6,201 bases of DNA, taken from assembly GCA_027081375.1 (NCBI GenBank), contig JALWKR010000081.1, positions 1 through 6,201 of the forward strand, written 5' to 3'. This DNA is from Persephonella sp. (GTDB lineage: Bacteria; Aquificota; Aquificia; Aquificales; Hydrogenothermaceae). The notes under the pieces were generated by a model. The model made no database searches and was not told where the DNA came from. It saw nothing but the letters and a program-made list of their open reading frames with translations. The translations under genes and the position numbers were made by a program. Positions 1-5,375 of this stretch are shown here, piece after piece. Each line of letters begins with the position of its first letter. The stretch's first letter is position 1.

Positions 1-127
1 AAAAAAGAATCAAAAAAAAGCCTTTTTTCCCTTTAGTCTAATTCTATTCTAATCGTTTATTTATACTATTTGGCGTTAATTCTTGCTTAACCCCTATATA
101 TATATATTGGACTTTTGGACCTTCTGA
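1..127. repeat. Terminal direct repeat, left copy (circular overlap)
   Basis: Bases 1-127 are identical, base for base, to 6075-6201 at an offset of 6074. The overlap begins in an A-run and ends inside the first unit of the 50-bp-spaced repeat. The simplest reading is that the window is a circular molecule of 6074 bp written out with 127 extra bases. A true terminally redundant linear element is possible but less likely. Confidence 0.93.
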
Positions 128-203
128 ATTATCAATGGTTTGCGACGATTTTATATTTGGACTTTTGGACCTTCTGAATTATCAATGGTTTGCGACGATT
201 TTA
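107..203 (+). repeat. Tandem 47-bp direct repeat (50-bp period), iteron-like
   Basis: Bases 107-153 and 157-203 are identical over 47 bp, separated by 3 bp. Each unit starts TTGGACTTTTGGACC, which contains two GGAC cores 8 bp apart, and ends GCGACGATTTTA. It is a candidate binding site for the plasmid's HTH protein or for the RepA-like ATPase. The 50-bp spacing is long for classical iterons of about 20 bp, so it may instead be a duplicated composite site. Confidence 0.85.
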
Positions 204-257
204 CCCCTATTTTTTTCTTTGAATTGCTCTAAACCGCGTAAAAACAATAAAGTCCTT

Positions 258-280
258 AAAGTCCACTTTGCTTGGACTTT
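258..280. repeat. Inverted repeat of the GGACTTT motif
   Basis: AAAGTCCA (258-265) and TGGACTTT (273-280) are perfect 8-bp inverted arms around a 7-nt spacer. Another AAAGTCC lies just upstream at 249-255 and another GGACTTTT just downstream at 304-311. The site is probably bound by the same protein as the 107-203 repeat. Confidence 0.6.
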
Positions 281-366
281 TGCAAACCCGCATCATTGCT
301 TGTGGACTTTTAGATTTTTTAATAGTGTTTTTATATGGGGGTATGGTATTTTAAACTATTAAAGGG

Positions 367-395
367 TTGAAAGATTTTAAACGATAATGTAAATT
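367..395 (+). promoter_or_regulatory. Putative sigma70-type promoter for the replication module
   Basis: A -35 element TTGAAA (367-372) is followed by a 17-bp spacer and a -10 element TAAATT (390-395, 4 of 6 consensus bases). It would give a start near 402, about 28 nt ahead of the HTH gene. The 9-bp direct repeat ATTTTAAAC at 348-356 and 374-382 overlaps or flanks the promoter and could be an operator. AT-rich DNA produces such matches by chance, so confidence is moderate. Confidence 0.45.
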
Positions 396-429
396 AGTGT
401 ATGAATATAGATTTTAGAGAGGAGAGAAG

Positions 430-657
430 ATGATTATGATTGAGAGAAAGGAAGGAAGTTTGAATGCTCTTTCTAAGTATTTTAATGTTTCTCATACGAC
501 TCTTTACAGGTGGGTTAACAGGTATAAAGATGAACTTTTTGAGAGAGGTGTTTTGTCAAAAAGGAGAAAGGGTCGTTGGGAATATTTATGGGTTAATGAT
601 GTAGATGAATTTATTGAATTTATGAAGGAAAAAGGAGTTTATCTCATTGAAGAATAG
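430..657 (+). CDS. Small helix-turn-helix DNA-binding protein, probable replication regulator or accessory initiator
   Basis: The 75-aa protein has a helix-turn-helix at about residues 10-31, with LSKYFNVSHTTLYRWV as the turn and recognition helix. A basic stretch (SKRRKGRWEY, 43-52) may form a wing, and an acidic helix ends the protein. It is very probably a DNA-binding protein, though I cannot assign a named family. The start at 430 is preceded by GAGGAGAG at 419-426; the second ATG at 436 is a possible alternative with wider SD spacing. It is the first gene after the repeat-rich region and lies 90 bp ahead of the RepA-like ATPase gene. It could bind the GGACTTT sites as a copy-number regulator or act as the origin-recognition partner of the ATPase, as RepC partners RepA in RSF1010-type replicons. 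That role is inferred from position only. Confidence 0.8.
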   Translation: MIMIERKEGSLNALSKYFNVSHTTLYRWVNRYKDELFERGVLSKRRKGRWEYLWVNDVDEFIEFMKEKGVYLIEE

Positions 658-670
658 TTTTTACAAGCCT

Positions 671-695
671 AAGGGAGTGCTGGGAACACTCCCTT
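671..695 (+). terminator. Hairpin between HTH gene and repA-like gene (terminator or attenuator)
   Basis: AAGGGAGTG (671-679) and CACTCCCTT (687-695) form a perfect 9-bp stem with a 7-nt loop, starting 13 nt after the HTH stop codon. Only a short TTT follows, so termination would be weak or partial. It probably reduces or separates expression of the downstream ATPase relative to the HTH protein. No clear second promoter was found between it and 748. Confidence 0.55.
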
Positions 696-747
696 TATGG
701 ACTGGTAATGTTCGTTGGTGAACAAAAAAATATAGGAGAGAGAGACT

Positions 748-1887
748 ATGAATAAGGATAAGCAAAAGCCAGAGATTTTGCAACCCTATATTTCCGCTGG
801 AAATCTTTTAAAAAAACAATTTGAAGAAGATAAGTTTTTTATTGAAAACCTTATCCCTGTAGGTTCGCTTTGTCTCCTATCTTCAAGACCAAAAGCTGGT
901 AAAACTAATTTAGCCTTGCAAATGGCAACTGCGATTGCTTCTGGGAAGTTTTTTTTAAGTTTTAAAACTAAAAAAGCAAAGGTTTTGTTTATCTCACTTG
1001 AACTTAATCAAAAGCAGATGAAAAAACGATTAGAAAGAGTTTTAAGTCATTATGAAATAACAGATGCAAACTTTAAAAAGTTTCCCTTAGCTTTAAGATT
1101 TTCTTCTGAAAAAAAAGGTATTGAGGCTCTTAGTGAAGAGCTTGAGTATCTTAGAAAGGTTTATCGTCTTACTTTTGATGTAATTTTCATTGATACTTAT
1201 GTGTTGTTTAAAGATATAGAACAAGAAGCTGTAAAAAAACATAAGTCTGTGTATGAGCTTGAAAGTGAATACTTAGCTAAGCTAAGAAAGTTTTGCGAGG
1301 AAACAAACACGACTATAGTATTGATTTATCACAATAGAAAATCTCAAATGCTCTCTGGGGACATAACTGAAAACATTATGGGTTCAACAGGTATAGCTGG
1401 AGCTGTAAACGAAATATTTTTACTTGAGCGAAAAACTGGAGATGATAAAGCAAAACTGCTTACGACTGGGCATACAATAGAAGAGCTTGAGATTGAACTT
1501 GAGTTTAAAGATGGTTTATTTACACTGCTGACAGGAACTCAAAAAGAGCTGAGAATTGCTGAGAAAATTATTGAATATCTTAAACAAGTTAAGACTGCAA
1601 ATAAGACAGAGATTTTCAATCATCTAAAAACAATTGGCGAAACTACAAGGAAAGGAGATGTTTTTGAAGTATTAGATAAGTTTAATGGCAATTACTGGGA
1701 GAGTTATACAGAAAAAAGGAGCAGAGGAAGAGCAAGCGTCATTTATTATCTTCCCGAGAATAAACCACAACATACAGAGCAGATGTCTATATCTACTATA
1801 AGCGAAAATGATGAAGAGCTGGAGAGATACGAAGAGCTTTTAGATTTAAATATTGATAGTGATAACATTGATATTATTGATTTATAG
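748..1887 (+). CDS. RepA-type RecA-fold ATPase/helicase (AAA_25-like) with C-terminal winged-helix-like region; plasmid replication
   Basis: The 379-aa protein is a probable replicative helicase or initiator ATPase of the hexameric RepA (RSF1010)/KaiC-DnaB-like group. Visible motifs are a Walker A loop SRPKAGKT (46-53), an SLE motif with the presumed catalytic Glu85, Walker B VIFID with Asp149, IYHNRK with His195, and GSTGIAGAVNEIFLLER (212-228), which resembles the GSTAIAG motif of RepA relatives. The first Walker A glycine is replaced by serine, which I believe is tolerated in this group. Residues about 267-335 look like a winged helix (AEKIIEYLK, NKTEIFNHL, then a basic RSRGRAS wing). This suggests ATPase and origin-binding functions in one chain. 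The tail (340-379) is acidic and low in complexity. The ATG at 748 has AGGAGA at 734-739, 8 nt upstream. It is followed 8 nt later by the first membrane microprotein. Confidence 0.85.
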   Translation: MNKDKQKPEILQPYISAGNLLKKQFEEDKFFIENLIPVGSLCLLSSRPKAGKTNLALQMATAIASGKFFLSFKTKKAKVLFISLELNQKQMKKRLERVLSHYEITDANFKKFPLALRFSSEKKGIEALSEELEYLRKVYRLTFDVIFIDTYVLFKDIEQEAVKKHKSVYELESEYLAKLRKFCEETNTTIVLIYHNRKSQMLSGDITENIMGSTGIAGAVNEIFLLERKTGDDKAKLLTTGHTIEELEIELEFKDGLFTLLTGTQKELRIAEKIIEYLKQVKTANKTEIFNHLKTIGETTRKGDVFEVLDKFNGNYWESYTEKRSRGRASVIYYLPENKPQHTEQMSISTISENDEELERYEELLDLNIDSDNIDIIDL

Positions 1888-1895
1888 AGGTTGGT

Positions 1896-2150
1896 ATGGA
1901 AAATAACCAGGAAAGAATTGAGGTTGCAAAGGTTTATCAAGGGATTTTAAGGGATTTAATCCTCATGGTGTTAACTATTGGAGCTGGCTTTGGAGCTGTA
2001 ATTTTTAACAAAAGTCTGGAGCATTTTACAAGGAACGCTTTATTAACAGTGTTAGGAACTGCTCTATCTATATTTTCAATTTTGGCGATAGCGAAGTATA
2101 TTAAGATTAGGAAGATTTTGAAAGAGGTTGAAGAGCAATGGAAACAATAG
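1896..2150 (+). CDS. Small two-helix membrane protein, unknown function
   Basis: The 84-aa protein has two predicted membrane segments at about 20-38 (LILMVLTIGAGFGAVIF) and 48-66 (ALLTVLGTALSIFSILAIA). They are joined by a short loop (NKSLEHFTRN) and followed by a charged, Lys/Glu-rich tail (KIRKILKEVEEQ). The start at 1896 has AGAGGT at 1886-1891, overlapping the repA stop codon, so it appears translationally coupled to the replication gene. Its 3' end overlaps the next, 35-aa membrane ORF by 13 nt. I do not recognise the family. Possible roles are membrane tethering of the replisome or plasmid, a toxin or holin-like function, or an orphan accessory protein. None of these is shown by the sequence. 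Confidence 0.75.
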   Translation: MENNQERIEVAKVYQGILRDLILMVLTIGAGFGAVIFNKSLEHFTRNALLTVLGTALSIFSILAIAKYIKIRKILKEVEEQWKQ

Positions 2151-2245
2151 CAACTATAACTATGATAATAACAGCTTTAATTTTCCTTCTTGGATTTGGC
2201 TATCTGGCTTTTATAGAGATTAGAGATTTAATCAAGGGAGATTAA
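2138..2245 (+). CDS. 35-aa single-span membrane microprotein, overlapping the upstream gene
   Basis: The ATG at 2138 opens a 35-codon frame whose product is nearly all one hydrophobic helix (about residues 4-25, ITMIITALIFLLGFGYLAF). It ends in the charged tail IEIRDLIKGD. It starts 13 nt before the stop of the 84-aa gene in another frame, the arrangement expected of translational coupling, with AGAGG at 2123-2127 as a possible ribosome site. The paired layout (two-span then one-span protein) and the sensible N-out or N-in helix with a charged end argue that it is real despite its size. Function is unknown; it may form a complex with its neighbour. Its last 14 nt overlap the 3' end of the convergent 46-aa ORF. 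Confidence 0.6.
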   Translation: METIATITMIITALIFLLGFGYLAFIEIRDLIKGD

Positions 2246-2372
2246 CCTCTACATCTGGTATCTCTATTATCCTGTTTCCTCTTTTTATTTTTTTCTTCTT
2301 GTTTACTGCTCTTGGTATTATAAACTTCTCCTTGAAGCTATATCTGATTAAAAACCAGATTTTTCTAAACAT
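2232..2372 (-). CDS. 46-aa basic microprotein at the end of the mobilization operon
   Basis: On the minus strand an ATG (2372-2370) follows the lipoprotein stop after a single base (TAAG ATG). A near-perfect Shine-Dalgarno AAGGAGGGG (2388-2380) lies 7 nt upstream, inside the last codons of the lipoprotein gene. The product begins MFRKIWFLIRYSF and has a very basic middle (NKKKKIKRGNR), then ends IIEIPDVEVNLP. The strong RBS and coupled position are the main evidence for translation. The N-terminal half could be a membrane-surface amphipathic helix, and the basic patch could bind nucleic acid or lipid. Its 3' end overlaps the convergent 35-aa ORF by 14 nt. Function is unknown. Confidence 0.6.
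   Translation of the reverse strand: MFRKIWFLIRYSFKEKFIIPRAVNKKKKIKRGNRIIEIPDVEVNLP
2342..2364 (+). terminator. Weak terminator-like hairpin between convergent operons
   Basis: ATCTG (2342-2346) and CAGAT (2356-2360) can pair across a 9-nt loop in which TT/AA adds further pairing. The hairpin is followed by TTTT on the + strand. It could end the rightward replication transcript, although it lies within the start of the leftward 46-aa gene. The stem is short, so confidence is low. Confidence 0.3.
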
Positions 2373-2373
2373 C

Positions 2374-3198
2374 TTACTGCCCCTCCTTCGCTGTTTTTGG
2401 CTCTGTGCAGTGGCTTGCTATCCATCTTCTTATTTTTTTGTATGGAGAGTCTTTGCTAAAGGCAAACTTTAGACCTGTTGCAAGGTTAGCACTGCCCATA
2501 GCACCTGCCATTACATACCTTCCTGCAAGCTCTCCATCTATGTATAACTCTATTACCGTGTTTATCCTTGCCATCTCATCCCATCCTACAAATGGTATTG
2601 GAGATACAACTGTGTATTTAGGCTTCCAGTCCAGTATGTAGAAAACCATCTTATTTGGGAAGCTTTCTGGCACTTCATCTGCTTCTACTATTTTTACTGG
2701 GTCATCTGTCATAACTCCTATCATTATGGTTCTAAATTGTTTCACTCCCTCAAACTTCTTTTTGAGTATCAGGACAGGGAGAAATCTGCAGTCTGTAGTT
2801 TTTATGTTCGGGTTATCATAGTCTTTAGCCACAAACAGGATTTTATCCAGCTCTGTATCGTGTGCTTTGTTGATAGCGATAGTTCCAGCGAGGCTCATAG
2901 CCCTACCTGCGTTACCACCTATCAGCCCAGTGGTTAGGTCTTTTGTCCAAGCTTCCTTCAAGTAAGTCTTACTCATTTCCCCGTTTGTTTCCATTTCTAC
3001 TCTTTTTTTATCCAGATGCTCATCAACTTTAGTGTTTAGTATTGCCTGTTTGACCTTCTCAAACTCCTTCTCATCTGAAGCTACTATGGTTGGATAGTTT
3101 TTGTCTGGTCTTGCCCAGCCATCTACTATTTTATAGGTGCAACCAGTGTTTATTATTACTGCAACTGCAAAAACCAAGAGAAGCATTAGCTTTTTCAT
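2374..3198 (-). CDS. Probable exported lipoprotein in the mobilization operon, unknown function
   Basis: I place the start at 3198, giving 274 aa, because GGAGGA (3209-3204) lies 5 nt ahead of this ATG. An upstream in-frame ATG at 3228 has no such site and would spoil the signal peptide. The N-terminus is a signal sequence: MKK, then a hydrophobic core LMLLLVFAVAVII, then NTGC with Cys20 as the candidate lipidated residue. Asn at -3 is unusual for a lipobox. The mature part starts TYKIVDGWARPDKNYPTIV. It contains two Gly/Ala-rich hydrophobic stretches (GLIGGNAGRAMSLAG near 91-105, AGAMGSANLATG near 231-242) and predicted beta strands near the C-terminus. I do not recognise the family. It lies 49 nt after the relaxase stop in the same operon, so an envelope role linked to transfer, such as entry exclusion, is a reasonable guess but unproven. 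Confidence 0.75.
   Translation of the reverse strand: MKKLMLLLVFAVAVIINTGCTYKIVDGWARPDKNYPTIVASDEKEFEKVKQAILNTKVDEHLDKKRVEMETNGEMSKTYLKEAWTKDLTTGLIGGNAGRAMSLAGTIAINKAHDTELDKILFVAKDYDNPNIKTTDCRFLPVLILKKKFEGVKQFRTIMIGVMTDDPVKIVEADEVPESFPNKMVFYILDWKPKYTVVSPIPFVGWDEMARINTVIELYIDGELAGRYVMAGAMGSANLATGLKFAFSKDSPYKKIRRWIASHCTEPKTAKEGQ
2380..2388 (-). promoter_or_regulatory. Strong ribosome binding site for the 46-aa ORF
   Basis: AAGGAGGGG on the minus strand overlaps the Lys-Glu-Gly codons at the lipoprotein C-terminus. It is 7 nt ahead of the ATG at 2372. It is among the strongest Shine-Dalgarno matches in the window and the chief evidence for the microprotein. Confidence 0.65.
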
Positions 3199-3203
3199 CT
3201 CAC

Positions 3204-3209
3204 TCCTCC
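3204..3209 (-). promoter_or_regulatory. Ribosome binding site fixing the lipoprotein start
   Basis: On the minus strand GGAGGA is followed by GTGAG and then ATG at 3198. This favours the 274-aa form, which begins with a clean signal peptide, over the 284-aa frame starting at 3228. Confidence 0.75.
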
Positions 3210-3247
3210 ATTGTGTAGCGTTATACACTTATACAAATATGCAGGGT

Positions 3248-4888
3248 TTACATTCTGGGACCAGAACCTCTATCCATTCCCCATCTTACATCATCATTCC
3301 AGTCTTTATATCTCGGTCTTTCCCTATAATGCTCTACTCCCGCCTCTTTTAGTTTTTCTGATAGTAATCTTGCAAACATCTCCCCCTTGTTATCGTTGTC
3401 AAATGCTATAGCAACTTCCATATTTTTTGCTTTAGCAATCTTTATAAGGGTCTCAATTGCCAGCTCTGAAGGTATGCCAGCAGTTGATACAAGAAGGCTA
3501 TTATAATCTCTTTTTAGTTGTGCATAAGAAAGACAATCAATGAAGCTCTCACAAACCACAATCCTATCAGCTGTTTTAAGCTCAGAAGAATTTATAATAC
3601 CAATGCTTTTCTCCCCAAAATTCCCCTTGAATTTTTTATCATTTTTACCTCTACCCCTTGTTTCCAAACCACAAACTTTTAGTTTTCTCCCTTCTGCTTT
3701 GTAATGCTTAACTGCTAAGTTCTTATGCTCCTTTACCTGCCAGATATAAATATCATAATCTTCTAAATCTAATGTGATACCCCTATCTTGCTCTAACCAC
3801 TCGCAGTAATCCGCTTTTTTCAATGACTTTAAGACATTTCTGAAACTTCCCCTGTTTCTTTCTTCTATCACTCTCGGACTTGGAGCTGTTCTAATTCCTT
3901 TGTAATTTTCCCTATACCACTTTCTTACAGCTCCCAAATTGTATTCATTCAATATAAACTCTTGAATAAAGTCTATAGCTGAATAGGTTTGCCTTTCTAT
4001 ACCTCTACTTTTCTCGGAAATAAAATATCTATTTGTTTTAGTATTTACTACATAAACCTTATCATCATCATATTTGTCAACGAAAACTCTATATGTCTTT
4101 GAAGTCTTGTCAAGTTTCTCCTTAAACCCTTCCTGCTCAAAAAGACTGACAAGGTCTATGTTCTTAATCTCCTCAAGCTCTTCATCTGTTCCTCTTTCTT
4201 TTTTCTCAACAAGATACTTTTTAAACATATCTCTGACCTCCTGAAGCGATAACTCCCCAGATATAAACTTTTTGGTCAATTCCACTTCATACTCATCTGT
4301 GGTATATCCTTTCTCTATGCTCTTCTGAGCCTTTCTCCTCAGATAATCCTCTAAATCCTCTCCTTTTTTTCCAAGTATCTCGTATTCTTTCGGGGATAAT
4401 CTGTCCCATCTCAGTCTCCAGCTGTTATCTTGCTCAAAGTTTATAGTTTCAACCTGCTCAGTTAAAATCTTACCGAGTTTCAACGAACGATTAACGATAT
4501 ACGATGCGTCAACATTTTCCCCTAAGCTATTAGTCCAAACATAAACCCTGTGTTTATGGACCTTACCCTTTTTCTTATGTGAAAACTCAATCCAGTCTGA
4601 AGCTTCAAGACCATACTCTTTTTCTATCTCAGACCAAACATAGTTCCATTCTGTCTCTGATAAATTCCATCGCGGATTAACAACAAGGTGTATAAAGTTG
4701 TATCTACCTTTTTTCTTAAATTCTTTTTTGTTCCTAATATCCAAATTGACAATATCTTTAACCGAAGTTATATCCTCAGAGGAAGCTCTAATTTCTACTT
4801 TCTCATTCTCATCTGCTTTCCTGAGATGTTCATCTAAATTCTTAACCTGTTTCCCCTTCTTGCTACCTCTGAGAACTTTAATAATCAT
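3248..4888 (-). CDS. Mobilization relaxase with C-terminal primase-like/TOPRIM region
   Basis: The 546-aa protein should nick one DNA strand at oriT and pilot it into the recipient. The N-terminal relaxase domain (about 1-150) shows the metal-binding triad His104, His111, His113 with H-x6-H-x-H spacing (FSHKKKGKVHKHRVYVW). It follows a strand FIHLVVNPRW (65-74). Residues about 238-330 resemble a CHC2/DnaG-type primase N-terminal fold without zinc cysteines (IKNIDLVSLFEQEGF, then SAIDFIQEF). Residues 345-435 look like DUF3991, including GLETRGRG and GEKSIGI. A TOPRIM domain follows, with VCESFIDCLSY (Glu447) and AFDNDNKG (Asp497, Asp499), then KDWNDD (528-533). An in-frame TAG two codons upstream fixes the start, and AGAGGT precedes it. 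No tyrosine occurs before Tyr63, so His21 is the likely nucleophile. It is 28 nt downstream of mobC. MOBP/MOBV-like class is inferred. Confidence 0.88.
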   Translation of the reverse strand: MIIKVLRGSKKGKQVKNLDEHLRKADENEKVEIRASSEDITSVKDIVNLDIRNKKEFKKKGRYNFIHLVVNPRWNLSETEWNYVWSEIEKEYGLEASDWIEFSHKKKGKVHKHRVYVWTNSLGENVDASYIVNRSLKLGKILTEQVETINFEQDNSWRLRWDRLSPKEYEILGKKGEDLEDYLRRKAQKSIEKGYTTDEYEVELTKKFISGELSLQEVRDMFKKYLVEKKERGTDEELEEIKNIDLVSLFEQEGFKEKLDKTSKTYRVFVDKYDDDKVYVVNTKTNRYFISEKSRGIERQTYSAIDFIQEFILNEYNLGAVRKWYRENYKGIRTAPSPRVIEERNRGSFRNVLKSLKKADYCEWLEQDRGITLDLEDYDIYIWQVKEHKNLAVKHYKAEGRKLKVCGLETRGRGKNDKKFKGNFGEKSIGIINSSELKTADRIVVCESFIDCLSYAQLKRDYNSLLVSTAGIPSELAIETLIKIAKAKNMEVAIAFDNDNKGEMFARLLSEKLKEAGVEHYRERPRYKDWNDDVRWGMDRGSGPRM

Positions 4889-4916
4889 CTGCTACCTCTA
4901 ACAGAAAGGAGCTGGA

Positions 4917-5246
4917 CTAAAGGGAAAAAATTCCTTTTATTTTTTCCAGCTCGGTTTTGAGCTGTCCAGCAATTTCTCTGATTTCTTCTTCCAATTGCCA
5001 ATCTGCCTTCTGGGTGTGTAAAATCCTTACAAGCTGATTTAGGTTAACTCCTATCCTGTGAAGCTCCCCGATAAAAGTTTTGATTTGTTCCCTATCTTCT
5101 GGTGTGGTCAGTTTCTTTCCCCTGAATGCATCCATAATTACCCTGGCTTTAGATATACCCAGTTCCTTTGATAGTTCCTGTATCTCCTTGTATTCATCTA
5201 CACTCATAGTAATAGTCAAATATGCTGTCTTTCCTCTTTTATACAT
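4917..5246 (-). CDS. mobC: MobC-like relaxosome accessory protein (ribbon-helix-helix)
   Basis: The 109-aa protein has an N-terminal ribbon-helix-helix (about 8-41: strand AYLTITMS, then VDEYKEIQELSKELG, then ISKARVIMDAF). The C-terminal half carries the hallmark IGELHRIGVNLNQLVRIL (58-75), close to the xxIGxNLNQ motif of PF05713-type MobC proteins, then a long Glu/Lys helix. MobC proteins bind oriT, help melt the nic region, recruit the relaxase and often repress their own operon. The start has AAGGAG 6 nt upstream (5258-5253). It is the first gene of the leftward operon and lies just downstream of the 70-bp palindrome and the probable oriT region, as expected. The stop is followed 28 nt later by the relaxase start. 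Confidence 0.85.
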   Translation of the reverse strand: MYKRGKTAYLTITMSVDEYKEIQELSKELGISKARVIMDAFRGKKLTTPEDREQIKTFIGELHRIGVNLNQLVRILHTQKADWQLEEEIREIAGQLKTELEKIKGIFSL

Positions 5247-5280
5247 TTCAATCTCCTTTCAAGGAAATTTTTTTCAAAAG

Positions 5281-5350
5281 GGAGCAGTTTCGCTAAAACC
5301 GACGAAGTCGGTTTAGCATTGCGTTAGCAATGCGTTAGCGAAACTGCTCC
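5281..5350. repeat. 70-bp branched palindrome (three-way-junction fold)
   Basis: Perfect 16-bp outer arms GGAGCAGTTTCGCTAA (5281-5296) and its complement (5335-5350) enclose two perfect hairpins. These are AACCGAC-GAA-GTCGGTT (5297-5313) and GCATTGC-GTTA-GCAATGC (5316-5333). Only three bases are left unpaired at the junction. TGCGTTAGC occurs twice, at 5320-5328 and 5331-5339. G+C is 35 of 70, well above the surrounding DNA. It lies between the mobC promoter and the mobC RBS, so it is also transcribed as a structured leader. Possible roles are an oriT recognition hairpin, a single-strand origin, an RNA control element, or an inserted REP/MITE-like element. Confidence 0.85.
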
Positions 5351-5375
5351 TGGCACTCTAACAGCCGATATTTTT

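Larger units (their letters stand above)
1..429. other. Putative replication origin, right part (non-coding)
   Basis: No credible gene is present upstream of the HTH gene at 430. The stretch holds a run of alternating T and A at 95-106, which could help unwinding. It also holds the two-unit 47-bp repeat at 107-203 and GGACTTT at 109, 159, 274 and 304 on the + strand, with the complement AAAGTCC at 249 and 258. An 8-bp inverted repeat AAAGTCCA/TGGACTTT lies at 258-265 and 273-280 with a 7-nt loop. ACCCCTAT occurs on both sides of the tandem repeat (90-97 and 203-210). Iteron-like clusters next to a rep gene are the usual signature of a theta-type plasmid origin. The assignment is inference, and no convincing DnaA box was found. 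Confidence 0.6.

Noticed and set aside
135..362. 75-codon open frame on the + strand
   Set aside because: It runs through the tandem repeat and the GGACTTT motifs, has no ribosome binding site, and its Phe/Trp-rich product looks like translated AT-rich non-coding DNA.
1746..1940. 64-codon minus-strand frame rich in Ser
   Set aside because: It is antisense to the low-complexity acidic tail of the RepA-like gene and has no RBS or recognisable motif.
2268..2277. Second TATCCTGTTT, identical to the nic candidate core
   Set aside because: It lies inside the 46-aa ORF, far from mobC and oriT-like structures, and lacks the flanking repeats; a chance match of a short string.
2405..2641. Several + strand frames inside 2405-3411 and 4698-5316
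   Set aside because: They are antisense shadows of the lipoprotein, relaxase and mobC genes, which have good RBSs, motifs and operon spacing.
3199..3228. Longer start for the lipoprotein (10 extra residues from 3228)
   Set aside because: There is no ribosome site upstream, and the extension would precede the signal peptide with polar residues; the ATG at 3198 has GGAGGA at ideal spacing.
5296..5313. Rho-independent terminator within the 70-bp palindrome
   Set aside because: Neither strand has a T-run directly after the hairpins or after the outer stem, so simple intrinsic termination is unlikely.
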